From positions 1-64,000 of the forward strand of contig JAKSZP010004205.1 in the NCBI GenBank assembly GCA_022478985.1: a stretch of DNA of 64,000 bases. The letters run 5' to 3'. The translations under genes and the position numbers were made by a program. The stretch comes from Massospora cicadina (taxonomy: Eukaryota; Entomophthoromycota; Entomophthoromycetes; Entomophthorales; Entomophthoraceae). Below are positions 23,560 through 35,699 of the stretch, piece after piece (position 1 is the first letter of the stretch; each line of letters begins with the position of its first letter). Below the pieces are notes generated by a model, which worked only from the letters and a program-made list of their open reading frames with translations, made no database searches and was not told the DNA's origin.

Positions 23560-24450
23560 CTGGTCATGGAATAAAACATGGTTCTACAGCGAACAGCAGA
23601 AGTCCGCTCTGTCTCTTATGATCAGCTGCATGATTGCAAATCTTCTTGGCCAAACTGGTTGAGTAGGCTTTCATTTGCATTATGATCAATGTATCCGAAA
23701 GCGTCTTCAAATATTGCTTAGGGTCCACACCACCATTGTCCTCTACACATGAATAAAGCAAGGCGGGAAGAACCAGATGTCGGCCATACAGCAGTTGGAA
23801 TGGGCTATTACCAGTGGATAAATGATAGCTGATATTATACATGAACAAATCTGTAGGCAGAAGGGCACTCCATTTCAAGGGTCAATCCTTTACCAATTTA
23901 CAGAGTATGTTCACTATGGTTCCGTTGACCCACTCCACCATTCCATTTGATTCTGGATGATAGGGGGTGGTCAAAACCCCACAGATCGCCATCAACTCGT
24001 TCAACTTTGGTAGGATGTGCAAAGTGAAATTGGTTCCAAAGTCCATTAGAATAAACTGTAGCAGCCATGTCGCTGTATAACACACTTTATAATAAATTTG
24101 GCAGTGGTGACTGCGCCCAAGTCGTTAATGTCCCTGGCCTCCACCCATCAGGTCAAATGATCAATGGTGATGATTATACACTTAGATTAATTGGTGCTAG
24201 CTGGCAGAGGTCCCACTACATTAATGGAAACGGTGTGCCAGGCGAACCAGGGTTTAACCAGCTGACATGTGGTCTTCTTGTGGAATAATTTTTCCACTTG
24301 ACACTGATGACAACAACTAACCGTTTCCAATACATTGTAATGCATGCTCTCCCAGTAGTATCAGGGTCGCAAAAACTCCAGCATTTTCTGCAATCCTCCA
24401 TGACCTACAACCCGATGAGCATCCATAATAATTGCAGGTCTAGCTGAAGG
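23560..24450 (-). pseudogene. Element II integrase remnant
   Basis: The frame 24085-23882 contains FILMDFGTNFTLHIL (second catalytic Asp, the DxGxxF block), then TTPYHPESNGMVEWVN, the third catalytic Glu block (HPxxxGxxE). The frame 23878-23564 continues MKWSALLPTDLFMYNISYH and SPFQLLYGRHLVLPALL, matching the core end. Together they are a recognisable rve integrase. The zinc-binding part towards 24450 is broken. Confidence 0.8.
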
Positions 24451-24599
24451 TTTAGGAAACTTAGCGTCAAGCTTCCTATCTGCTTATATAGTTCCCCCTC
24501 ATGTAGAAAAGTATCCTCCCTGAGCCCGTCTAATACCTTGATCACCTGCGGTGGCTCATCCTGGTATTTGTTTGCCACCATCTTTTTGTACACTATGTC

Positions 24600-25800
24600 A
24601 GCTAAATCCGCCATGATAGCAACCATTGGCAGCTGAGAAAGAAAACTCAAATTTTGATGTTTTGCTCCTGGACGTTGTATAATCTCAATAATCATACGCC
24701 TGGATATTTAGAGCCCAACGTGCAAGACATCCTTCCGGTTCATGCAGATTCTGTAGCCAATGCAAGGAAGCGTGATCCGTCACTACTTGGAATATTACCC
24801 CATGGAGATAACCTGAAACTGTTTGTAAGCGTAGATCACTGCTAAACACTCCTGCTTGGTCATGGTGTAGTTTCGTTTGTGACAGTTTAAGCTCCAACTA
24901 CAGAATGCAACAGGATGCTCCACGCCGTTGTCGTCCTTCTGGGATAATACTGCCCCTATAGCAGAGAGGGATGCGTCCATTTGCACTATGAACTGTTTGT
25001 TGAAGATGGGATATTGCAAAATGAGGGTGCTTGCTAACGCTGTTTGCAACACACTGAATGTTTTCTGGCATTATTCCGTCCAATTGAAAGAATAATTTTT
25101 TTAGCAATTCAAAAAGTGGGGCCCTGATGCAGCTTAAATTGGGAATAAACCGTTGATAGTACCTGGCCATCCCAAAAAACACTTAAATATCCCGCTTATT
25201 ACCTGGGCGAGTCATCTTGCTAATTGCTTCCACCTTAGCCGGCTGCAGTTTAAGCCCATTTGAATCCACAATGAACCTGAGGTATTCTAGTTGTTCTTTT
25301 AAGAAATGACACTTCTGAGGCTTAGTTTTGATAATAGCGGTAGCAAGGTGGTGGAACACTTGTTCCAAGTGAGCTAGGTGCTATGTAAACATCCTTGAGA
25401 ACACATTGATATCATTGAGGTAAACTAAGATGCAGGACAGCTTTAAATCACCTAAATTCATATCCATGGCACGCTGGAATGTAGCTGGGGCGTTGCACAA
25501 CCCTTGTGGCATGTGAGTTATCTGGAATAACCCTCTCAAAGTGATTATTGCGCATTTCTCCCATTCCACTGAAGGCAAATAGATCTGCCAGTACCCCAAT
25601 ATCAGATCCATGGCGGAAAAATAGTTTGCCCTACCCAATCATTCTAATGCATCATCAATCCATGGAAGAGGTAAGAGTCCTTCTTTGTTACATTATTGAT
25701 TTTATGATAGTCATTAACCACTTGATTTGAGCCATCCTTTTTCTTTACAATGAGCACAGGTGATGCCCATGAACTGTTTGACGGCTCTAACATCCCTTGC
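24600..25800 (-). pseudogene. Element II reverse transcriptase and RNase H remnant
   Basis: The frame 25638-25381 contains FSAMDLILGYWQIYL, HMPQGLCNAPATFQRAM and VYLNDINVFS, in which the YxDD box is changed to YLND, losing one catalytic Asp. It continues LKLQPAKVEAISKM (25368-25183). RNase H reads FIVQMDASLSAIGAVLSQ, then QECLAVIYAYKQF (25052-24795) and HASLHWLQNLHEPEGCLARW (24897-24685). Order and wording are Ty3/gypsy. Confidence 0.8.
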
Positions 25801-26570
25801 ATGATAAGTTTATCCACCTCATCAGATACAACCTCTTCTGCTGCTTTTGATCATCTAATAGGTCAAAATTAAATGGGAGGGTGATCCCCCATATCTATCC
25901 AATGTACCAACCCTTGAGCGCACCCCAAATCATGATCATTGTGTGCAAAAATATCTCAATACTTTTCAAATAAGCCATAGACTTAACTTGATGTTCTGCC
26001 AATAATCCAGTAAATGCTTCCCATGGAACCATGGTCAATAAGCTGACCGATGTGCATGTCAGTAGTCTGAGATCCTCTTATGAGCCAAATTCATGAATAT
26101 GGTGAGCTTCCTCTATAGGAGATAATTCTAGATAAGCCTCCACTTGGTGCCGTTGGATCATTATTGTTTCTTCTGTAAATTTGCTAGCAGCACTCTCACC
26201 TCCCCATTCCCAGGGAGCAGTAGCCCTGGAGCCACATGTGGTTCAAGCCATGTGTGCTGGTGAGGCGCCATAGTTTCCCCATAAAGCCCTTTAGGGACAT
26301 TAATCTCAAGATCAGTCCATATTATACACTGGTGTCCAGATGGTAAGCTCAAAACACTTTCTGCCCTAAGTGGAATCCCTTTTACTAATAATCTGATTGG
26401 GGAGGGCCCTGGTTCGCCGCTTCATTAATCAATAACAAACAGGAATAACTCCGTTGCTATACACTAGATTAATTTGACTAGAGTGGAACAGATCCGTTGG
26501 GATTCCACAAGAGGTAAAATATATATGGGGATCTGTTGTCCTAAAATATTAAGAGTTTCCTCCACCATTT

Positions 26571-26850
26571 TTATACAACACCAAATTTTCTCATAAATGC
26601 CATGACAATCAACATGTTGTAGTTGTTATTTGGAAGAACCACTGCCGGAGTGGAAGCCCAAACTGACCCAAATTGTAAAGGCAATGCACTATATGCTCCT
26701 TCCAACACAGTGCTGTGCGTCCCCATGGTCCTGTATACTACTCGATGGTCCATATCCAGTTTCAACAGAAGCTTAGCCGCCAACCTGGTAGAGACTATGT
26801 TCACAGGGGCTCCCATGTCTATGATAGTGTTGATTTTTGTGTTTTGAACT
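26571..26850 (-). pseudogene. Element II aspartic protease
   Basis: The minus strand reads IIDMGAPVNIVSTRLA, where the expected D-T/S-G-A is D-M-G-A, followed by GAYSALPLQF and NYNMLIVMAFMRKFG at the position of the second half. Length about 90 residues, normal for the retropepsin core. Element III has a closely similar protease near 39120-38880. Confidence 0.65.
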
Positions 26851-27299
26851 AAAATGTCACAGTAAGTGCATTTGAGTAAGAAGAACCATCAGTGTTTATT
26901 ACATGTATGTCCAAGGGCTTTGTGTTACTCAAAAAGGAAATGCCCTTGCTGACCTGAGGATACTCACTAGCTACTTTTCCCACCAGAATGGCCACATTTT
27001 CTCCTACTAAAGAGGCGATATCTAATGAGGGATCTACATTGCTTGTGCCAGTCTGTTCCAGGATCTGCCACGCATATGGTTTCTGCTTGTCCTGAAGGAA
27101 CTCTGAGCTTGGGGGAGAATTCCTACTCTCAGAGACAGAAGCGGGGATATCTTATGGAAGCTGTTGGTATAACAAATCATCCAATTGAGTTCCAAATCCT
27201 ACTTGAAGAGATGTGTGGGAATTGTTAGAGACAATTAAATTGGACTTAGTGGAGGTAGAGCGTCCCATCTCTACTCCGCTCAAGCTTTTCCCTGATTGA

Positions 27300-29700
27300 T
27301 TTTCTCAGTTGGCATTACATACACTTGTGGGTTGTTAGGGCAATTACCCGCATAATGCCCTCTTCATCTGCATTGGAAGCAGGTATTTTAAAAAAGTTCA
27401 CATATATATAGCTTGCAGCAGAAGGGCCAATTTGGAAATTGATGGTATGGTTCCAGGGTCGTGGACAAACTGGCAGAGCGTGCATAGGCCGAAAAAGGGT
27501 CTGCTAATTTGTATGAGGGATGAATACATTCCAGCAGTCGATAGTTTGGTCGCTGCAGCCCATATCCTGAAGAGTTTGGTGTGGAGACAGCAGAGAGTTT
27601 CTCATGCTACATTAGGGGCACTGGTCATGGCGGAAAGTCAATATAAGGTATTCACAATTTGAATAAGTCCTGCATCTCCCTCTAAAATGTGAGACATAGC
27701 GTTATATAGTTCCCAATATGATTTGATGGCCGCCAACATTGCTATACCACATCCTCAGCAGATAATATGTTAGCTCTAAGTAGTACATGTGCTTCTGCCA
27801 AGAAACATTCCACAAATTCTAACAGGGTCTCGTTTTTGGTAAAACTGTATAATCAAGAAGTTGGCCTTCCATTGGGCCATCTTGGTTGCGCTCCCAAACA
27901 GCTGAAGAACAATCATAACTTCTTCATAGGATACCTAACTGTTCAGAAGGTAGCAGGTAACTTTAACAGCGCTTTCCACATCTAAGGCGGACAGCAACAG
28001 TTTTGCTTTCTGCCAATCAGAAGCTCCTTCCACAGAAAATTTGAATCACTTGAAGCAACCGTGTAGATTTCCATCATAACTAAAGGGAGGAAGTTTCTTG
28101 ATCCAAACAGCTTTGCCTTGCTCCAGGCTTCTGCTGCAAGAAGCAGGCAAATTGGTTCCTGAGCGACTAAGGGAACCACCCCCAAGTGAACTAACATATG
28201 GCCGGCTGGGCTCATATTCATCAAAATGGACTCAGAAGAAGTAGTGTCACAAGGTGGGTCCATCGCACCACCCAAGTGATATTCATTAGCTGATCCATAG
28301 CATTATTCCCCTGAATCACCACTAATTGCACCACTTCCCCCGGCTCCAGCGTGCTCCACAAAATGTTTGTTGATTAACTTCTCCATTTTGACCATATAGC
28401 ATCTACACCACCCATCCTGAAATTCCTGTTGCAGTGTCTTATATTGACGTTGCAACTCCTGATGGAATTTCTGCTCAACGATCAGTTGTTGCTCCACTTC
28501 TTGTAGTTGCAAAAGGACTTTGAATTATATTCTACATTTGTGCATGCTTCCAGCTAGCGTTACCCACTTTATGATTAGCATTGTTTATTTGGTTAAGGAG
28601 GGCATCTTGTTACCATATTAAATCTTTATTGACCAGTCAAAGGGTATCAAGCCATCCTTGCATGTCCACATACTCCATTGTCTCATCAATCAGAAGAGGA
28701 AAAGCTCAACTGTGCTCAACCTGGCTAACAATTATTAGTTGGGTAACCCAACGGACTAGCTGGATATATTTGGGGGATGTTGACTAAAGGATAAGCGCAT
28801 TATTTGTCATTTGCTGGATTTTCCATTTGATGCAAAGTTAGGTTAATTCAGCTGAGAAAGAACTGACTTGATCCACCACTTGTTGATCCATCAGTGTTAT
28901 TTTTACCTAAATTGAGTAATTATGGCTTTGAGTGCTTCTGCCCATTCTGCTAAATCCATCATGAAGTGCTCGGTATTGTTTCCCAATGTGGTTACATCCT
29001 GAATCTATTTCACCAATAGGCCATGTTGATTCAACAGTTCTCCTATTAAACCAGGGTAACTCTAGATTTAACTGTGGTACCAAAATGTCTAATTGTCAGC
29101 AGATGTCCCCAACAAGATGGTCCATCTGCACCAGCGCCCCCTGCACTTCTGAAAAAGAGTGATCAAGGCGATCAAGCAAAAGGGTGGGTATCAGTTTGCT
29201 GTGCTTGAGCGAACTGCATTACATCATTAATATCTATATTGTGGTGAGCCAGCACGCGCAGTAGCTGGCAAATCAACGGTTGCACATAGGATATGAGATA
29301 CTCCACAATTTTGTGAGTACCAAGGTTACAAGTCAATCCTGTCTTATTCACATCCAGATAGGACATGTACAGGGTGTAGCGATTTTCTTGATCTCATTGG
29401 TTATAAAACAAACTCAAGGCATACTTTCCCGCCTCATCCTTGTATAATTGATACCCACGCAACAACCACTCCATAATATTCCACAGCTGCTGAGGGGTCA
29501 CATTTGTGGAGCGTCCTTGTTGCTCGGCCATCATCTCAGGGCCATTTCCTAATTGTAGATTGATCATAACCTCATCATTACCCGGTTCAGATATTGTAAA
29601 TAATACCAGTTCATTGTTAGTTGCCTCCCATACTTCTTCAGCATAATGAGCGCAGAATTTGATCAAATTTTGTCATGACGAATGTGGGCTCATCATCATA
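27300..29700 (-). pseudogene. Element II gag with coiled coil and zinc knuckle
   Basis: In minus-strand order: N-terminal frames 29865-29172; a heptad-like Gln/Glu/Leu-rich segment (LQEVEQQLIVEQKFHQEL, then LQRQYKTLQQEFQ) at 28512-28400, likely a coiled coil; and a CCHC knuckle CFQCR-stop-RGHYAGNC at about 27383-27340, with a stop inside it. The order and the knuckle identify gag. Many stops. Confidence 0.7.
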
Positions 29701-29735
29701 TCCTAGCATTGAAGTACTACAGTTGACCAGTGGCC

Positions 29736-29752
29736 CACTGTAGTGAGCACCA
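29736..29752 (-). promoter_or_regulatory. Primer-binding site of element II
   Basis: CACTGTAGTGAGCACCA on the plus strand, one nucleotide before the right LTR starts at 29754. It differs from the shared 17-mer at one position. Confidence 0.8.
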
Positions 29753-29753
29753 C

Positions 29754-30232
29754 TGTTATTTCTCAGCGTATAGGCTTGATTCCGCTGAGTCAGTTTGCAC
29801 AGGGTATTAGCCACTGAGCAACCAAATTGAACGATATGAATATCATCAACTTTAATAAAACTCAATAAACTTATATATATGGAGTTATCGCCCCTTATTT
29901 TAACCTTTATTATCTAATACAAATCGCAGACTTATCTGCAACCACCTAATCAAAAAAGTCCTTTCTTTTAATCCTCCGTGTGACTCTTTATATCTCAATT
30001 CCCCTATCTGGATGCATCCTTGGTTTGGTGGTCTTCTATTCATCTTTTCATTTCTAGAAGTTCTCATTTATAATGAATCTCGGCGTAATTCCCCTCAATT
30101 CGCCAAATGGTCATCATTTTGATCATTTATAATTCATATACCTTTTCCATAAATCTCGAGACTCGTCTCAATTCCCCCTCCAATCCACCAGTGTGGGTAG
30201 CATATCGTCCAGTCATATCAATCTTCCTGACA
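29754..30232 (-). repeat. Right (5') LTR of element II
   Basis: 479 bp beginning TGTTATTTCTCAGCGTATAG and ending TTCCTGACA; pairs with 22895-23374. Followed by the GAGGT duplication. Confidence 0.9.
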
Positions 30233-30495
30233 GAGGTACATGACCATCGGTCTTTGTCCCCAATGTTTTTGAGGGGAATTTTGAATTGGCAACAACATTA
30301 CCCAATGGCTCAATGCCATTGGCAATTTTAACCAAGGATTCCGCACTGTGAACATTCTTATTAAGAGGCATAGACCTGTCAGGCTTTGTCCCCAATGTTT
30401 TTGAAGCAGGTTTCAAACCAATGACAACATTTCCCAATGGCCTGATGCCATTGGAAAATTTTGCCAATAATTTGACACTTGATTTCTCATTCATT
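30233..30495 (-). repeat. 132-bp tandem repeat coding for about 44 residues each (element G)
   Basis: Two units start at 30233 and 30365 and share TTTGTCCCCAATGTTTTTGA and the ACCCAATGGC/TCCCAATGGC blocks at the same offsets. On the minus strand they read NGIRPLGNVV...SKTLGTK and NGIEPLGNVV...SKTLGTK. A third, more decayed unit continues at 22889 beyond element II. It is a repeat within the pol C-terminal extension. Confidence 0.75.
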
Positions 30496-30860
30496 GAATT
30501 TGAAAGCCCATCAGGCTTTATTACTGAGGGTTTAAATATTTTAGACCTTGATTTTGAGAGCTTGGTGCTTTCAACTTCATAAGAACCTTTCAGCCCATGG
30601 GGTGGCAGTTTCTAATTATTTTTGCACAAATTTGCTCAATTCGCTGTACTAATTTATTGGAGGCGATTGCAGGGACAGGTGGTGGAGTTTTCATTAGGAG
30701 GGCTGTTACCAAGCGCTTGTCTACCACATGGACAAGGTCACCTGTGAGACAAAAGGGACAGCTGCCCTCTTCAGACCCTTTTTAGGAAGGAATGATACAC
30801 TACCAGGTCTAGGTAGTGGGGATGCTCCTTCATACTTACAGCTGCATCTGAAAAGAAGGC
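30238..30860 (-). pseudogene. Element G pol C-terminal extension
   Basis: The minus strand reads FLPKKGLKRAAVPFVSQ near 30770, then VVDKRLVTALLMK and PPPVPAI near 30700-30670, aligned with VDERWVTAFPLWIPPPVP of element C (56655) and VDERWVTALPLWIPPPV of element D (49475). A region of about 60 residues then leads into the 44-residue tandem repeats. The section upstream of about 30860, which should hold RT and integrase, is missing and is replaced by sequence of element P. Confidence 0.6.
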
Positions 30861-30949
30861 TCTTGGTAAGCTGATACATTCTAGATGTTATAATGCCTTT
30901 GTAATATAATTTTGATAGGGCAAAAAAAGTGAATATAATTCCCAAGTTG

Positions 30950-32485
30950 AATAAGACTTTGTGTCACTTAGGTTGATCTTTCAGCAGTTTAATGATTCTT
31001 GCACCTTTTGGGTTCATCTTAAATTTGCTGCCTTAGTGCCACTACAAGTGCTTATCTGACCTCTAGATGATCTATCATTTTGAAGAGGCAGAAATTCATC
31101 TTGGGGTATATTAGGCTTGATTTGGATTGTTGGAGTTTACTATAGTTGACTAGAGCTGTGCTGACTATCAGTTTCTCCAGTTAATTTATCAAAGTGATAG
31201 ATTTATTTCCTTATTGAGTCTAGATATTAGTTCAAATGAGGGAAGTCAAATGGTCAATATTCTTCACATCATGTCTGATATCAGAATATCTGACATATCT
31301 CATCCGCTGAATAGGCATCAAGTTTATCTTGTGAGTGGGGTAAATACTGCTACACTAACATTTTTCTATCCTAAGAATGCCAAAGGCAGCTCAGCAGAAT
31401 CACTCAAACGTTGCATAGGAAAATGTTGGGGTGATTTCTTTTATTTCTTGTGATTTTGGTAGAGGATGCAGAAATATAGAATCATAATTTTACTCTGCCC
31501 AGTTTTTCCTACCTTGTCTTCATCCACAGGGTGTACTGCATGAACTTTAGGTCTCACACTTATCTTGGGGCAGTGATTTGTATAATGCCCAATTTTCTTC
31601 AGTAGTTATAAATAAAATGGCCAACATTCAATTTCTCTGACTAAGGCCTAAAAGGTGAGGTAGGGGTACCTATTTTCTTGGAGAAATGACTCTAGATCAC
31701 AGTTTGTGGTGCTCTTGTTAGCTCTTGTTAGGTGGCACAAAAGTAATGGTGCAACAATGGAGATAATTCACTATGTGAGTGATATCATTTTCCTCATTCA
31801 ACACTGGAATCAATACCCATATAAGTCTTGTTAAGGCTCATAGGCATGGAGAAGAACTGTTTTTCATTGAAGTCATTAATCACATTAATCCCTTTTAGCA
31901 TTTGGACTTCAAAATATAACCACTCTTTGAAAGCTTTCACCTCATCTTTCCTAAAAACAGATGCTAGGGATTTGGTTTTATGGGTGGTCGTCCATTCCAG
32001 CCAACTAAATTCCTTGCTGAAAAGGTTATTAGCGTTGTATTAGGTGATACCAGTCTTAGTAACTTAGGAATCACTAGCCTTAACTCTCTGTGTCCATTGA
32101 ATTCATGATGGTCACCAACTTACCATTCTCAGATGCTCCTTCTATTCTAATCACAAAAGGAATAGTAAATTAATGTATATTGGTATCTTTGTCAAACATT
32201 GGCAAGTTAACAGGATTCACATGAACAGGAGGCTATTGCAGATAGAACTGAAGGCCCTGGTTTGCCCCTACTTGACTTCTCGCATGGTGAAGCCAAGATG
32301 TAGGCGTGAACCAGCCTTGAACCATTGGAGCGGCTTGAGTAGAAAAGCTTACAGGATTAAGTGTAGCGGCACCAGCAGAAAAGCATGCAGGTTGAACTAG
32401 AGGTTCACAGTTATTTGAGTCAGATGGCTCATGGGGGAGGAATCATCAGCATCTTAGGCTGAGCAGAGGCTCTAACCCCTAGAGT
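30950..32485 (-). pseudogene. Element P gag-protease remnant, left part
   Basis: On the minus strand near 31620-31570 a degenerate zinc knuckle reads KKIGHYTNHCPK, the second half of CCHC, preceded by a Cys-containing segment with a stop. The rest has broken frames rich in charged residues. The same element resumes at 42055 beyond element III and ends at a primer-binding site, so this is the gag end of an old LTR element whose pol has been lost. Confidence 0.5.
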
Positions 32486-32490
32486 GGAGG
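32486..32490. repeat. 5-bp target-site duplication of element III, left copy (GGAGG)
   Basis: GGAGG precedes the left LTR and is repeated at 42050-42054 after the right LTR. Confidence 0.85.
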
Positions 32491-33656
32491 TTTAAAAATT
32501 TACTGGTGGTTGTTATCAGCAAGCAACCCTAGTAACCTTTTTACTGAACAGGTTTGGTTTCCTTGTGCACTTTGTTGCGTTGTATAGTAGATTATTGTTC
32601 AATAATAGTATAATGACTATTATCTGTAGTAGAGTATAAATTCTTATATTTTGGCCTAACGCTCGTCCAGTATTCTTGATTATATACTTTTGATGTTATA
32701 CTCATAGGGATTCGTTTCCTTACTCTATCCAACTTGAACTTCACAGAGATACCCTGGTGACAGTCTCTTCAGTCCAACACACAGTTGTCAGCTATTCCTG
32801 ATTATGACTCCTTCTTCTCTACATCCCCGCTTGGATCTTTACTTTTTTTTCTAAGTCTTCCAATTATCGCATACAGCAATAATATCCTTGAGACAGAATA
32901 GCTCAATGGAAGCTGATAATAGTTTACTTGTTAACTATATACTGAATGAACAACTTAGAACTATATATCTGTAATATGATCTAATTATCTGTTGTATTAT
33001 CTCCTGTATTATCTGTTTTTGTTATAGTGAATCCTAGGGAATTTATAGTGAGGATTCAGTCATCTAACCCTCAGTTGACACCTCTTTGATAAAACGGCAG
33101 CCATTGCCATTAACTCATCCATCATCATCTTGGCAGCGATGGTCTTCCCCATCCTGGCTAGGATTCCGTCGTTGGACATCCTCAAGACCTAAATGGAAAG
33201 AGTCAGAAAACGTGTCCCTAACGTTTTCCTCTCGATCCAAGCAAACCAACCATATTTAGCTAGTGACCTGCTTAGGTAATGGGACTTATTACCCATTATG
33301 GCAGGTTGCACACCAACCAATAGATTTTCTAGTTGCAGGCAGCATCACTCGCCTTGCAACTTGCTATTCATTCCCAATCAGTTGGTGATGAAACCCAACT
33401 GATCCCAATTGGTACACCTGACGGTTAATTACTATCAGATGCCCCTATTTCATTGGCAACTCCACCCGATGAGATATTAGGTATTCATCAGAACTGATCC
33501 CCAATGGATATGGCCAGGCAAATATTAAAATTCCCCAAATGTAGTTACTCTGAAACTTGGGCCAACCAATTTTCCAATTCACTTCGCCTTAGGGAATTTT
33601 TCCCTTGCGAGTCCAGGTAATCTAGCAGGCTGGGAATATGGGCAAAAATCCCAACA
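32491..33656 (-). repeat. Left (3') LTR of element III
   Basis: 1166 bp pairing with 40881-42049. It starts TTTAAAAATTTACTGG (the partner has TGTAAAAATT) and ends GGGCAAAAATCCCAACA. CATCCCCCCTCTTGCC follows, giving a minus-strand polypurine tract. Differences to the partner LTR are mostly transitions in the stretch compared. Confidence 0.9.
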
Positions 33657-34207
33657 CATCCCCCCTCTTGCCTAGATTTCCAGCAAGAAAAGGACCAGGG
33701 CATGAGAACACCACTTCAGACACTTGGTCGAATACTTTATTGGTTCAAGTAGAGTACACTCATCAATACTCAACACTGCTTGGGACAACCTTCAGCATAT
33801 GGTGTTCTTCTTCCTCCTCGCTACTGCCTTCTTAGAGAATGGTCCCCACAACCTACTGTCATGCCAGGCTGATTAATTTACTCATGACAATATTAGTCCT
33901 GGGATCCAGTTTTCCCCCCATCGGTTATATGACCAGCTGTCATATTCAGGATTCTTGGTCCAGCGTCCTTGATTTCCTGATTTTTCTCCTCATCCTAGAC
34001 AGGAGACTCTTGCCGTTGATTTTAGTTTCACAGATCAATTAAGAATACTTATTTTTATTCTCCCTGGTTAATTCTCTCATAACCTCTTGGATCAAGTACT
34101 TCCTATTTTTCCATTGGAGATCTTATCCCATTAATTTTGATATTTATTTCTCCAAAATTGAAGCTTTATGGATTGTAGAGTGCATAATGTCAACTTCCAT
34201 ATAAGTC

Positions 34208-35278
34208 CAACATCCCCCTCTTGTCTAGCTCTATGTCAAATTCTGAGTCACAATACCAGCAGCTTCTGAATAGTTTGTCTGATAAAGACCTCTGTCTCTT
34301 CCAGCAGATGAGTCAGGATGCTCAGCGGAACCTCTTCTGTGGTCCTTCTAAGACTCATATGCCTAGTCTGGCGCCAGCAGCTAGTCCTTCCGTTGAGTTA
34401 CTGTAAAAAGTAACTAATACCTCCAAAACTAGGATTGTGATCATTTTGACCAACTCTCAGCTGATTCTTCCTCTGCCATGAATTCCAGAGTTAGACTTTG
34501 AAATTCTTCTGGATTCAGCTCTGTTCACTGATGCATCAACCATCATCATAGATGCTCTATAATTATGCCATTTGCTCTTGATTGCTCATTTCTTGCCAGG
34601 TTGGACCTGCTTCCCTAGTTTCACTTCTGACTTTTACAATATTAAAAACCTGATGTTCTGGCTACTGAGCTCACCATTGGTAACAGTATTCACTTTGAGC
34701 TCCCCTACACTGAACTCTGGTCCCAAGTCACTGAGGCTTTGCCCCTAGCGCTGAATCCCTCTGATCTTGATAACATCCTGGATTGGGATACTGCCGCTTA
34801 TGCTCTTCACTTTGCTGGCCAAGTTCTTCAAAGTTGGTCCACAAAGCTTCCAGACTTACCCAGGTTCCATTGTTCATTCAGCTTTAGCTTCCGAGAAGCC
34901 CATAGTCATCACTTGCAGGATGCAATCCGCTCCCTGCACAACTATCTCTTTGCCAGAGCTTCCCATTGTTATCTTCCGCTGATGGCATTGATAGGGGGCA
35001 TGATTCAGCAACCCCTGACAAGCATTCCTTGTTTGTTGCTGGACCACATGTCCAAAGTTCTTGATGAAGCCTGTCATCAGGCGCTCAAGACTAATCTTCC
35101 AGCTCCAGCACCATATCAGGATTACTCATGGTTATTCGCCAATTGCCTCTTCTTATACTGTTGCTTTCCTCCCCACTCTAGGGTTTCACGATTGGCTTCA
35201 TCCAACATCTCAATTTCCCTTCCCCTAGTCACTTTCTTGCAGGGCTCTGAATACGCTCAAAGAACATGGTTTATGTAG
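34208..35278 (+). pseudogene. Antisense ORF(s) in the 3' region of element III, unrecognised
   Basis: On the plus strand, opposite to pol, a frame from 34233 reads MSNSESQYQQLLNSL then SDKDLCLFQQMSQDAQRNLF, and a 180-codon frame at 34739-35278 reads NPSDLDNILDWDTAAYALHF and later LQDAIRSLHNYLFARAS. The frames are separated by shifts between 34410 and 34700, where FYNIKNLMFW is readable. Composition is balanced and protein-like. It starts right after CATCCCCCTCTTGTCTAG (34209), a near copy of the tract at 33657. I do not recognise a family; a captured gene or a nested element are both possible. Confidence 0.4.
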
Positions 35279-35699
35279 ATCTAGCCCTCACTAGCGTCCA
35301 ATCTCACATCAATTTCAATGGGCTATTCATTCCTACCACGATCCATCCTCCATCCCCCAAGAGGCGACATAGGTGGAATTATCCCATATTGAGGACAATT
35401 AATAAAAATAAAAATTATAAAATTATATCAGTTTTTTTCTCTGTGCAGTTTATAATCTTTTTTTCCACTATCTTTTATCAATTTTTTTATCTTTATTCTT
35501 TTTTTTTCATGGGACTTGACCTTATTTCAGTTCAGCAGTCCAACTTTTTATTTTTTTTCCTAAACTGGGTTCTGGGTACTTAAACCTGCCAGTTTTCTAT
35601 GGTTCAGAGGTCCTTTTTTTGGACTTGACCTAATCATCAGGACATGACCAACTTAATGGTTCATTGGTCCTTTGGGAACTCTTTTATACTTTTCATCAA

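Larger units (their letters stand above)
22895..30232 (-). mobile_element. Ty3/gypsy retrotransposon II, nested in element G
   Basis: A complete 7.34-kb element: LTRs of 480 and 479 bp, 5-bp duplication GAGGT, primer-binding site at 29736-29752, polypurine tract at 23375-23390, and minus-strand gag (29700-27300), protease (26850-26571), RT (25800-25183), RNase H (25060-24600) and integrase (24450-23560). Stops and shifts are found throughout pol. The LTR pair differs at scattered positions, so the insertion is not recent. Confidence 0.9.
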
